Below, in pieces: positions 36,475 to 48,945 of a stretch of 64,000 nt of DNA (its first letter is position 1; every line of letters begins with the position of its first letter). Position numbers and translations under genes: made by a program. A model generated the notes under the pieces. That model saw only the letters and a list, made by a program, of their open reading frames with translations. It made no database searches and had not been told where the DNA came from. This stretch comes from Fratercula arctica (taxonomy: Eukaryota > Chordata > Aves > Charadriiformes > Alcidae): positions 187,163,455 to 187,227,454 of the forward strand of contig CANTUZ010000001.1 in NCBI GenBank assembly GCA_947846985.1, given 5' to 3'.

Positions 36475-39400
36475 AAAGCTTTTCATTCTTTGCACAGAGA
36501 TTTTTTCTCCCTGTTGTCTCTGATAGTGTTACCAAGAGAAAAAGTCATAGAAATACACAAGCATTTGCTTCTTCTGTAGTGTATCTCACCACTGAAGAAA
36601 TATGCCTTTGACTTAGTTAATCTTCATCCTCAAAATACTCACCAGATGGCTATTGAGATTTTTACAGTATTTTTTGTATATATATACACACACACGCATC
36701 CCGTTTATTATTACCAGAAATTTGAACCTCATGTTAAACCTCATGTTTGAACCTGTCATAGAATGGGGCATACAGTAACCCCGTAGGCTTTGCTATTCTA
36801 ATCCTTAAAAGCCACGCAGAAAATGTCAGGGTCTCTCCATGAAGGGTCTCTTGCTGCAGAAGGCAGCAGCCCATCTTTCAGGTAAGGCAGTTCCCTGTGA
36901 ACACAAGTGGTGATCTACTTTGCATGCTGTCACTCTCCATCCTAAGACAAAATTCAAAAATAAGTGCCCGTCCTGATAGTCACGAGCTCCTCCAGGAATT
37001 TGACAATAGTTACCTGAGTGATTCTGCTTTCCCCTTCAGAAATAAAGCTCTCATCCTACAAACAGAGGCTTGCAAGCCCTGGAAACTGAGCTCTTAAGGG
37101 ATCACGTAGGAACCTGTGAATTCATTCACAATAATTCTGGAAATAAAGATATTTTTTTTAGAACAAAATGCACATACTTTTTAAATTCAGCTGTCCTTAA
37201 TGAAGCCATTATTTTACACAAGTATGCATCCATAGCTGAATAATGCACGTAGAGGCACATACAAATTTATCAACTGCTTCAAGACAGAAAAAATGGATAA
37301 CCGAAATTGAGGGTCTTTGCCTCTTTTTAAATAGCTAAAAGGGATGCTCAGAGATATATGAGCCTTAAGTGCCTAGACAGACTGACAGAAGTTTTACAGA
37401 ATCTAGGAGGGAGACTCGTCTCATGAGGTAATACCCCTCTTGCTTTCTCTTCTTCTTGCATGGCTGGGACAAAGCCACCATTTAAAACACCAACCTTTGC
37501 TGAAATGCAGAATACGTCAGCAGTTGCAGTTGATCGTGCTTCTACCTGCTTTTAAAAATACAGGTCTTCGAAAAAAAAAGGAAACGTTGGCTCAGATGAG
37601 AAGTAACAGTGTGGGGTTTTCCCCTGTAAATTGTCTTTATGAAACTGGCTACAAGTTGCTGAGGATTGAAAGCTTTTAAAAAATCGATTTTTTTGCATGA
37701 CTTGTGGGAATGAGTTACCATTCCCAAACACATTTCTTTATAAACTAGGCACATGGTGAAATTAATATGGTGTAAATGAAATCTGGCAATGTTTAGATTA
37801 CATTTTAAAGGGAAACAAAAAGTGAATGAGCATGGAGATCAGCTTCTAGTCTCCCTATCCCTTGTAAATTAAGTCTAAAACACGCTTTTGGAAGATTATT
37901 TGGGAAGCGTGCTCTTCTGCATGAACTTCACTGAGGATTAAGAGTCACTGTTGAGCACCCTTAAGTCCCTAACCATAGGCATGAAGGGGAATATCCCTTT
38001 AAGCCACTGAAATAGTGTTCAAAGGGAAAAGTAGACAACATCTCTGTACTGGCATTTTTTTTTTACTTGTGTCATTCATTATAATATGGATTTTTAGACA
38101 GACAATCCCAGAAGAGAATCTGCTGAATCTATTCAATCTTTTCCCAGTAGCTGAGGCAAAGAGAAAAAGCATTGTGAAATGTTTTCTTTTTCTTTCCCTC
38201 CTTCTCCCTTTCTCTTCCACCACCCCACCTTCTTTTCATCCCTCCTTTCCACTCCTCTCTTCCTTCTTGCCTTTCTTCCTTCCTTCTTCACTTTGAATGT
38301 ACAGAAGGATGTTGTAGCCCTAAGACGAAAGACAGTAGGACCCAAGGGAGAATCCTGGCTCTGTTGTAAAAGGCATGTTTACATCAGTTTGGAGCACTTT
38401 GCTCCAGCATCACTTGGATTCCTAAATAAGAGAAGGGTTGATGACTCTGAAATGTTGTTTGCAAATATTCCTCTGCGTTTGCAAGTATCGGGACGGACCA
38501 GAACGCAAAGCTGCTCATACATTCTCTACATATATGCAATACATATATTTATACTCTTCTCTTTCCTGCTGTATTTTTATTTTAGGACATGACAGTCAGA
38601 GAAGAACTTCCCTGGGGCATTCAGGTCTTGGGACAGCTTCTGAGCACACTGTCACTCAGCCACAACATCTTTCCCAGAAGAAACACCATGCCAAGTTTCT
38701 TGCAGACAGTTTCCAGATTCTTTGACTGATTAGAGAGAAAAACTAGGCTTTAGAGTCCTGTCAGATCAGCATTAGGTTTGTAAGACTTTTCCTAAAGTAA
38801 TAATTTCCCTGGAATAGGGATAAGCCACTATAGACACATATCCAAATAGATTCGTGGAGATTTTTAAGCCACAAATCGTAAGTCTTATATCATATCACGT
38901 GCATCTCACAACTTACTGTTTAGAAGCAGAACAGAGCAAGACTAATTACCTTATAATACTTAACAGTTGATAAAAATACTATTTCACCACATCAAAGGTG
39001 AATTCATACAGCAGTTAAGTATACAAATGACTTCTAATAAAGTGGTAATTTTTCTGTACTGTATAAATGCAATCATATTAAACTCAAATCACTGTAATGC
39101 TAATTCACTTTTTAATGAGCTCCTTTCCAATTTCTGATTTTTAAGCAACTTTCAACTGGGTGGTTAAATATAGTTAATAAGATGAAAAGAGTGTTTTTTT
39201 AATTAACTCAGACAAAATATTCCATTGTATATATGTGAGTTTTTAAGGCAACATGAGGTAAGATTACAATTCAGGTTTTACTCTGTTTCGTCTGCTTGTG
39301 AGCTCTGAACTTTGAACACAGCAACATGAGGTGTGGAGGTGAGGCATCATATCCTCTTCGCTGAAACCTGTGTTTCTGAGGAAAGCCCTTAGTTTTCCTT

Positions 39401-42338
39401 TCAGACATGACTGCAGTATTATTGACCAGGACATGCTCTTCTTTCTGATCCATGAGAAAACAAAATGATTGCAACCCTTAAGCCTGGTTATCCCATAAAA
39501 TCTAAATGGGTCATTACGAGCTTCTGCGTTGACTCTGACATTGTACAAAAGGACAGGAAATTATTTTTGAGGCCCCTTTAAGGCCTGTGTCCTAATTCAG
39601 AGATACTCTGAATAAAATTGATTTCCCCAAAGCTTCAGAAAAATAACTTATACCCTACTCACCTCCTCCTGTTTGCTGTCTGCAAGCCTGACTGAAAGCT
39701 GGCCAGGATCAGTGGAAATCTTGAAGCTGATTTCAGTGGAACATGCGATCAGGGTCCTTGAATGTGTGATTATATGACCGTTATCAATCTAGTAATGAAA
39801 AAAACATGGTCATTAATTCCCATTCCATAGACACAAAAATGCCTTTTTTCATATGCCATTCAGATCAGGCCTCAGAAGGATATTTGCTCCAAGGTAATTG
39901 AGCTCTGGACTTGGTCCACTACAGAAATTGCATTGCGCAAGGGAGCAGTAGCTCGCTCTTTGTTGTTGGCAGGTTACTGCGGTTGCCAAACATCAGAGGG
40001 TTCATTAAAAAGAATAAAATCGGGGTATCAGAGAGACCTGACAGTGCAGTGTCTTACTATCTTTTACCCAGCACAAGTCAGCTGAAGAATTATTCAAAAG
40101 AAAACGTAATACATTAGAGCAAAAACTTATTTTTCCACAAGCCTGATTTTCTCATGCCATTTGTGTATTAAGATTTAGAATCACTGATTCAATTAAGCTA
40201 TAGCTTTTACTCATATTTTGCAGCTGTTGGACCTGGATTTGAAGTCCTCCCTGGTCACCAGTTAGAGAGTTTTAATGATTGGGAGTTTGAAAGAAGGTCA
40301 TTATATCATATCCCACGTTACATGCAGGTAATAAAATTCCTTTCCTGCTTTGATTTTAATTGAATACAATCTTTCAAGTGAAACATGATATCAGAAAGAC
40401 TTACTTTGTCTAGATAGTAAAGTAAACGTGGCCTATTATTTGTCAATTTTATTGTCACTAAGTGCTTCTTTGTTACAGAAACTCAACATTGTTTCATTTC
40501 ATGCTCTCCAGAAACGGGTCAAAATGTTTTGGAAAATCTTCAAACCTTGGAACAGTTTGCCTGCAAGATGAGAGTCAGGATTCATGATTTCTTTACACAG
40601 CAACTTAACTTTGCAAGCCAGGAAACTTTGGTATTTTCCCTGAGTCTCAGCTTCCCGCCCTCCTTCAGTCTTCATAAAACACTTCGGTTTAAAAACTACC
40701 TTTCAGTCCAAATGTTAGGATTCATTTGTTTCAGATTCTCGCCTAATTCTGAACAGGCGGCTATCTCACGACACCAGTGGCATAAGGACACCACTATTTG
40801 TAGAAACCCGAACAATCGTGACAAGAAGCTCTTTAGAAATGGCTCTTTCTTCTGCCACAGCCGGTTCACCCGCAGCATCTGTCCCCCAGAAGCAGCCTGG
40901 CTGAGTGTTTGGGTGGCACTCCTGAGCAGGCAGGCAGGTGGGACAACATGCTCCCAGAGCATCTGCAAAGTATTTGTCAATCAGATCTTTTGTTACCTAA
41001 TACTTTTAGCTGAACCTCAAGGATTGACAGCTCTGAACCTAAGCCTACGACTTAGGTAATTCCACATCCACTTGATGAATAATGATGCAGAGCTCCTTGT
41101 TTATTTGCTTATTCTGAAATCAGATATTGTTTATTCTGTGCCCCTTTCTAGTCCTGATATATGACTAATTGTTGGCAGATGTGGCAAGTATCTAGGGCCA
41201 GGATATATTTGTTTGCACAGTCTGATTTTTGAGTCTTAACCAGTATCAGGCAATTGCAGCTGTTTTTTATCAAGACCCTGTACACTGTAGACAGTCCACC
41301 TGGCAAAACAAGATTTGCCCATGTGACCTTCATATAAAAGCTTTAAATACAGGAGTTCTACTCAAACAATATTTAAAATTTCTGAAAATGCCTAATTAAA
41401 TTAACAAATGGAAGTGAAATGCTAATCAGTGTTTATACATGTAAAAATTGCCCTATGGTTCACATACAATAGTGTGACAGTCTTATTTGTTAATTTTGAT
41501 TTAAAATCTGAACCATATAATAAGGCTGCTAATTCTGTGAGACAGTCTCTCCTTTTTGCAAGCTAGCCAGCATCTACATTCAATCATCTTGCTTGAAACA
41601 AAGCAGAAAGCTAGCATTTGTCTAGTGTTTGGAAGCAAAAGAAAAACAACAGCAGCAGAAGCAGAAAACAGCATGAATCCAGTTTAGCTGACTAATATCA
41701 ACACTTCTTTCTTTTCTGATGAGGATCTCACTCCAATACGCCCAGATGCCAAATTCTTCTTTGTGAGTTGTTTTTATGACCTTCTTCAATTTTTAAAAAC
41801 AAATAAAGCATTAGCATTGGAGCTAACTTGTTTGCGTTAAGTTATAAATTCTCTGAGCCACAGCAGTCCTCGTGTTTTCAACTTCTCATGCTTTTCTATC
41901 AGTCGATGAATGTAGTTGGCTTGTTTCATCCATCAAAAAAAATATTTTATGGAAGTAACACTGCGAAAGATTGTTTATTTGAAGTGGTAGTGAATGATCT
42001 GCAAACTCTGAGGCTACATGGTACTTTTCCCTAACAAAGTAGAAAACTTGTATTCATTTGTTTTCTGTATTTACTCTGTCACTGGCCAAAGCAAATCTGA
42101 AAGGAGGTACAGACTGTTTAGGATTATGTCAGCTCATAGGGTGGAAAACTATGCAATTTCTCCTGATTTTAATAACACCTATAATTTCACTGATTTTTTC
42201 CAAATTCCCAAATGAATTAAAATACCACAAGCTGGGTCCCAAAATCACAGAAGCAAACAGAATTGTGGAATTAATAAAAGATTTTCTTTTTTATCTTGTA
42301 CTTTTTGTTCAGAGAATTTCTAATTTCATCCTGGATAG
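36475..42338. other. Unique non-coding sequence
   Basis: No gene is recognised. It holds a short TA/CA patch at about 36677-36696 and a pyrimidine-rich patch at 38182-38293. The longest non-repeat open frame of the window (40529-41059, plus, 176 codons) lies here. It shows no domain, signal peptide or low-complexity pattern that I recognise and has no obvious splice context, so I do not call it a gene. Confidence 0.6.
38182..38293. repeat. Imperfect pyrimidine-rich (CTTT/CCTT)n tract
   Basis: Mixed TTTC, CCTT and CTCC units with a few A and G interruptions. It causes several spurious serine/phenylalanine-rich frames on the plus strand. Confidence 0.8.
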
Positions 42339-42490
42339 CCTTTCCCTTCCCTTCCCTTCCCTTCCCTTCCCTTCCCTTCCCTTCCCTTCCCTTCCCTTCC
42401 CTTCCCTTCCCTTCCCTTCCCTTCCCTTCCCTTCCCTTCCCTTCCCTTCCCTTCCCTTCCCTTCCCTTCCCTTCCCTTCCCTTCCTTTCC
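42339..42490. repeat. (CCCTT)28 pentanucleotide microsatellite
   Basis: An uninterrupted pyrimidine tract of 152 bases. Perfect TTCCC units run from 42342 to 42481 (28 units) with one variant unit at the right end. Frames through it give repetitive PFPSL or GKGRE peptides that are artefacts of the repeat. Confidence 0.98.
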
Positions 42491-44073
42491 AATTTTCTAT
42501 TTGGAGGGGGGAAAAAATTGAATACTCAGAAAAGAGATATTTTGCCAGTATATTCCATACATTTCACAACACTGCAATGTGATATGCTATGGAAATTTCA
42601 TAGGCTGGAGTTCAGGTAGAAAAGTAATGAAAAACAGGCCAACAATTTAGGCTCTTTTTCAGTTCACCACTCTTCTTCACTGATTACAATACCTGCATTG
42701 TTTTTCCTCAACATTAAAACAATGCATAGAAATTGTGTTACTTTAGCCTGAGTAACTTCCTACAGACCCCATGAGGTATGTCTGGAGTGTGTCAGGGAAT
42801 TGTGATTTTCAGGGAAGGGCTAAGTCCCTGTAGATCAGTGCTCACGCTGGTGGTACTTGGTGCCATGTGGTCCTCAACACTGCATCAAGCACTATCCCAC
42901 AGTACTGTAGAAGCAGATCTTCACCCAGTTACCATGCAGCTCCATGGAATTAATAAGAATAAACCAACTGAGTGGAAAAGCAGGAAGAGTTACCTTCTGC
43001 TCAGTCTAGTAGCATGGCCTGGGATATAGGGGTTTGCTATCTGCATACCAAAAGGGACAACGAAGACAGTCAAAAGGCTACAGTCCCAAAACAGTACAAA
43101 ATTTGCCTTTGTGGTGTTTCCATCAGATCATTCCCCAGTTAAAGAAGGTCTCTCCTCTTTCCTCTCCACTTCACTACAGAGCAAGCAGTGGGCTTCCCCA
43201 CTGACTGCTGGGAGCCAGCTGGCAGCACGGACCTGTCTTCGGAGATAAGGGATCCTCTGTCATGGCTCCAGGACATCTGCAGCTCCTCTGCTTGGCAAAC
43301 CCATTTTCCCTGCCTCTAGATTGCTCTGCGCTTCAGCAGAACAGGTCTGCACAGCAGGTACTTTGTCCTTCACATCCCTTCCTGTTATAGAACATCCCGT
43401 CCTCCCTGAAACTGCAGTTAGTGCTGCTGAGCTGTGGACTGAGTCTTTCTTCTATTGCACAGTTACAGCTAAAAGCTGATCTGCCATCATCTGCCAGTCC
43501 ACTTCGGTGTCAAGCCCAGAGTAAGGGAAGAAATATTCTGAAATACGTGCATGCAAGGAAGCATGTTTGTGAATACAGTTCCAATATCATGTACTTTCTT
43601 CATTTGGTGTATTTTTTGAATATGAGAGACTTTACTCCTGATAGCAGACGTCTGAGGAAAAGGGGAGAAGTGGGCTTTTCCTGGAGGCCTGAACACGTAT
43701 GGGATGTTTATGTGCATAATCTGTTAACCCCTGGGTGGCTTAGCATGTCTGCCCAGGAGTGCTTATTATAACATGATACACTAGTCCCTGTTTCTAAACC
43801 ATTAAGTATGAGTGTAATACCACAGCAGGTATCTTCACTTTTAATGGATATGCCCCATATATTTCAGAATAGTTTAGAGAATTTCCTCCTTTTCTGTGAC
43901 TGCAAAATGAATTTGGTTCACTCTTTTGCTAGAAGAAAATAATACAGGACCTCAGTAATTAAGTGTCTGACCTAGTGAATTCCCTTTTCTTTCGTGTTTT
44001 GTCCACAGTCCATGAAAAATTGATGCTCTCTCAGGTAACATGCTTCTTTTTATCTACATGCAACACATTGATC
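42491..44073. other. Unique non-coding sequence
   Basis: No gene is recognised. The region 42770-43520 is less AT-rich than its surroundings but has no CpG cluster. A plus-strand frame of 116 codons (43421-43771) matches nothing known. Confidence 0.6.
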
Positions 44074-44255
44074 CCCTTCCAATTTGGAGTTAGCTTGTTC
44101 ATCCCACTATCATTCCCGAGGTAACAAATGATATTTTCATAGGCATGGTTAGTAATCAATATACACAAGCTACTGCCATTGATCTGAGTAAGACCCTTGA
44201 TCTAGAAAATCACCAATTACAGCTATTTAAAACAGATTTGGCTGGGTTAGGCTGA
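44074..44255 (+). pseudogene. Possible scrap of an old LINE reverse transcriptase
   Basis: In broken plus-strand frames the segment encodes PFQFGVSLFIPLS and, after a frameshift and a stop, AIDLSKTLDLENHQLQLFK. Non-LTR RTs have QxGFRxGxS followed some 30 residues later by the first catalytic motif LDFSKAFDxVxHxxLLxKL. The order, spacing and several key residues (QFG; D, SK, D, H and L-L) agree. The match is short and made by eye, so it could be chance. Confidence 0.35.
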
Positions 44256-47200
44256 ACCCAGAGAAAAACATTATCAGGGCTTTTTGCATAATGATGTTAA
44301 AACTAAGGTGAAATCATTTAATTAGATGGTATTTACATAGTGAACTTTAGGCTTTTACCATCTTTAAAAAAAGGCTCTCTGAACAGTATGATATATGTCT
44401 TGAATTTTACTTATATATGTACAATTATTGTAGCCAGATACAGAAACCTATATAGAATGTAGTCTGAATTTGCTCCTAACATTTTTAATTTCTACTTAGT
44501 ACAAATAATTTCTCTTAAATGATGATATAATTTAGTATATTACAACCTCCTATATGGAGAAGTGAGAGCTTTTGTTTCGAGCTTGAGCCTCTCACACCAC
44601 GCTGCATTCTGTGCATTCTAGCTGCAGCTATCCTGCAAGCATGTGAGCTCCTTAGACCTGCACAGCTCAGGAAAATAAGAATAGACAACATATATTTCCA
44701 TAATCCTATACAGCAACACAAGTTATGATAAATCAGCTGCAAGTATTTAACCATATAATTCACACTCACTTTAAAGACCCTTTGCCCTGCCAAAGATGTT
44801 TAAAGGGGCTTTAATATAGCAGTGAATCAAGCCCAGTGACCAGCTGTAGCTTGGTATTTCCAAGCTTTTATCAGTTTTCACCACAGCTTTCATGTTATTT
44901 TTAGAAACTGGCTGGAATCAGAACTCTAGCCTGAAGTTTTCTGGGTTTGCAGGGACTGACTTGGCTTCGTTCTCATAGTGGTTGCAACTAAATATATGCT
45001 TCTGATTCTGTTCAGGCATCCATCCTATCTTTCTTATCTCTGGTGGGCTGCACTCATTCTGTACCCACGGATTTGGTTCCAGGAAGGTTAATAGTCCCCA
45101 TGTCATTCACCATTTACAGAAGTCACTTTCTCCTGTTTAGCCGATAAATGGCTGCAAGTTTCGACGCCACCTCTGTGATCTGTATAGATTTATACAGCTG
45201 GAACATCCACACACAGTACCCCTTACATGTGTTGCAGTACAAAAGAAAAGTGCTTTTAGATTTCAGGGTTATAAAGGGACCACACAAAACACACAGCACC
45301 TCGCAAGACAGTGAAGGATCTCTCTGCAAAGAGGGAGAGGGAAGGTGCAGGGGACCGGGTAAGTAGTTTTGCAGACTTAACCACAGGAAAGGAAATGTTT
45401 GCCTTTTTCAGTATCATCGCAAGAAAAATTCCTACACAAAGCCCAGAAAGAGGGGCTTTTTGCAAGTAGAGGAATTTACATATTCTCTCCCTTGAGCATT
45501 GTGGTAATTCATTAATAGGGAGTGGCCACTGCTGACCACAAGAGTAGAGGTCTGACTGTGAAGCAAGACCAAGGCAAGAAGGAGGGTGTAAGCGTCTGAG
45601 AACTACCGTTCTCATGAGACACTCAAAATATGAAGCAGATTGATGTTGCCCAAAACAAACATTTGTTTCCGGCTGACAAACTAGAAATGCTATTTCAGAT
45701 CAAAAATGTCAAAATACTTCAGTCAAAAAGCTGATAATTTAGGCAAATCTTTTTCTGCTGGAAGTTTTTTATATTTCCATGGGATTTTTTTGAAAGAAAG
45801 CAAGAAAAAATAGCAGAAATTATTCTAGATCCCCTGTATCTTTCAACTGTCTTAGACTGTGCAATAACAGATGTTACCTCTCCCATTTGCATTACCTCTG
45901 CTATAGTCTTGAACTATTACAGATACAACAGCACAATAGAGAAAGTTAAACTCAACTTCCTGACTTAGACACAGGTGTAAAATCTAAATTGAGCTGAACA
46001 AAGTCCATCCCAAGGTTCATCCCAAGTTTCCATTAAATTTACAACCCAAAGCACAATGTGGGGGCTGAGAAAGCAAGAGGTATACTTGGACTGCATGTGG
46101 AAATGAAAAGGACATCATAGAGAGGATGCTGAATGTTTATGCAGGGCAAAATATCTTCCTAGGAAAATCCGCTTAAACATCATCCAAAGTGTTTTTACTC
46201 ATTTAGTCTCACCATATCTGAATGCATTAAATGTAACCACCAATTAATTCAAAACTCATGAGTTAACCTGTCTCTAGAGATTTTCTGCTACGCATCAGAC
46301 TTAATTGTTTAGGGACCCTGCTACCCAAACAGCCCAGTCTCCAAGATGTTGACTTGCACTTTCTTCATTTCGAAGCTGTTGATAGGTGCATTTGTTCTAC
46401 CAAAAATCAGCATCAGGTGTTGGAGCTGCCTCTACTGCTATTACCATTTCCTGTCGTTTCATTGCCACCAGTGCATGTCCATCAGCAGTGGGCAGGAGGT
46501 GTGAGTGGGCAGCTGGCGGATTGGCATCGCCCTCTACCAGGGCTGGATCCTGCTGAGGTTATAGCTCTAAGCCGAAATATGCTAGTGCTCCCAAGCGCTA
46601 GTTGGTTTGGTTGGGGTTTCACTGGTGTGAGTGGGTAATTAAAAGAAATTTTAGAAGGCAATTTTAACAAAAATGCTGGTGCGCAAAAGGCCTTGGCCTC
46701 TGGCTCTGAAGCAGGGTATTAGCATTACCAATCAAGATCTCTGAAGTTTTACTACATTGCAGTCTGCTTAGGCAGAAGATCTAATCTCTGAGTTTCCTTG
46801 ACCTTGTGATCTTTTACCTCAAGTGAAAGTCTGTGTTCCATTTTAGAAATGTAAACATTATTAGTGCATATATGAAAGACCACCTCTGCTCTACAATGGA
46901 AGATAAATAAATCCAGAAGAAAAGACTAAGGCCTAGGCTGAACCATCTGCATGTGATGTGAGAAACCAAGTTACCAGAAAGAAAAAAAAAATGTATTTAT
47001 TGGGTCCTATGAAAACAAAAGATGGAGAGAGTTAAACTAAGAACATTGAATAGTTCAAAAATGCATTATAAAATTTAACCTAGATACTGCTTTCAAAAAC
47101 CTCAGCTGCTGACTTCACTTATAAATATAGGTACAAATTCAACAGTTTTTATATGTATATATATAATGCTGTGTTTGGGCTGTCCTATGTTAATAAGTTT

Positions 47201-47637
47201 ATTGGTATTTCTTACTGCTTCATGGCCCACCAATACATTACCACTAATGTAGGTGGGAAGTACATATATGGCATGTGCGCCTATTTAGCTATCTAGCTTT
47301 CTGTCTACTGTAATGTAAATCTAACGATTTATCTATTTTTCTAATAGCTTTTATTTCTTTACTCCTAAATGCATAACAAATTCTGCTCCACCGCTCCCAA
47401 AATAAATAAAAAAAAAAACCCACCACCAAAATTCTTAAATGAGAATATCTAGGCACCCAAACAATGGGAAAGCACTGTCTCTCAGAGGAACTGCACCATC
47501 GGGGCACAGGGTCCTCACAGAGGCCATTCACAGAGTGGCTCTCCCTGGCATCCTACAGCTGGAAGGAGATGTTTGAGAAGAAAATCAAACGTGTCTCATC
47601 TCCCTTCACTTCCATGCAGGCAGCACAGTTCCATCTG

Positions 47638-47663
47638 TGCAATGCAGACCGGTCAGCATTGCA
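47638..47663. repeat. 26-bp near-perfect palindrome
   Basis: The 26 bases read almost the same on both strands, centred on ACCGGT, with arms TGCAATGC and GCATTGCA and one mismatched position pair. Both strands can encode CNADRSALH as a result. Confidence 0.9.
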
Positions 47664-48927
47664 TTGCTGATTTCTTCTCATCCACATGTATCTTCCACCC
47701 CCAGAGGTCTGAAGGAGTCGGTGTGAGCTAGTGAAACAGGTCCTTGGCTGGAGAACACGCTGTGCTGCCCCTGCCCCTTCCCATCGTGGTGAGGAGTCCT
47801 CACTGTGCACGGCACTGCGGGTCTTACGCTGGTGGTGGCTAAGTCATTGCTGAGCTCAGCTCTGCCAGCCACACAGGGTAATCTGCACTTAAGCCAGAAA
47901 GAAAACAGTGATGGAAGTATCTACGATTTTTCACGTGTAGCAGCTCTTCCTGAGGACTTTTTAATCCTCATTTTTCTGATCCTCCTCTCCAGTTGCATTG
48001 CACTTCACGTACCCATTGACTTTTGAGTAATGCTGTAATGACTCCCAGCCATTAAGTTAAAAAAACCCTGGATTTTTATACCATACTTGTCACCATAGCT
48101 GCACGGTGAGAGTATCTCAAATCACAGTGTTTTCAACCAGTTTGGCCAAACATCTCAGCCTGGATTTGCAGCACCAGTTTGTAATGGATTTACAGCATGC
48201 TTTTTTCAGTTGAAACACTGGGAAACATGAAGAATACTATAAATACTGAGGACACACTAAGGCGTCGAAGGTGACCGACCCCGTGCATAAACTATATATA
48301 GAGTACAGAACTTGCTCATTGCTGCTTAATACATTTCTGAATGTGTCATTCTGATGTTACTTCAATTTCTGTAAGAATTGTTTAGGTTCAAGTAGCATTT
48401 GTATATTTAATTATGTCACATATCCTTGGTGCTTTTAGATTCAAAACTAATTAGACAACATATTTCACCAGGGTATCTTTCTTCCACCATATAAAGCTCT
48501 GCTAATAAAAGGCATCAGCTTGGGAACCTGAGAATGGAAAAATTGTTTTGGATTGAGTTTCTCATGTCTTTCACTTGAGAAATGTTAGCAAATTGCCAGC
48601 TGAAGTATGGAGGAACAGGAAAACCGACACAGTGGCCATCCTAGCTTATTTGTTAGTTTCAGCTCTGTTATGGAGGAGTAAAAAAATAGTAACGTTGCTG
48701 TGTGAATGCAAAAGATTGCCAGCCAGGTAAAGGCAGAGCGTTTCTGTTTCCAAAAAGGTTAATTTCATAAAATATTTTACTCTTCCAAGTATCCTCTGGC
48801 AAGAACCAGAAATGTTGCGTCTCTTCCATGTCATATTAATGAAGCCGAAAGCTTTGTGTGTAGAGCAGTGTGTGCTCTGCAATAGTTTGAAAGCTTAGCC
48901 CTGATACCCTGTGGTGCCAATTGAAAT

Positions 48928-48945
48928 GGGGGGGGTGGGGGGGGG
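48928..48945 (+). repeat. Two adjacent G runs (G8 T G9)
   Basis: An almost pure G tract that could form a quadruplex on the plus strand. Such runs are prone to length error in assemblies. Confidence 0.85.

Noticed and set aside
42058..42619. Frames of 73 to 174 codons with PFPSL or GKGRE repeats
   Set aside because: They are translations of the (CCCTT)n array.
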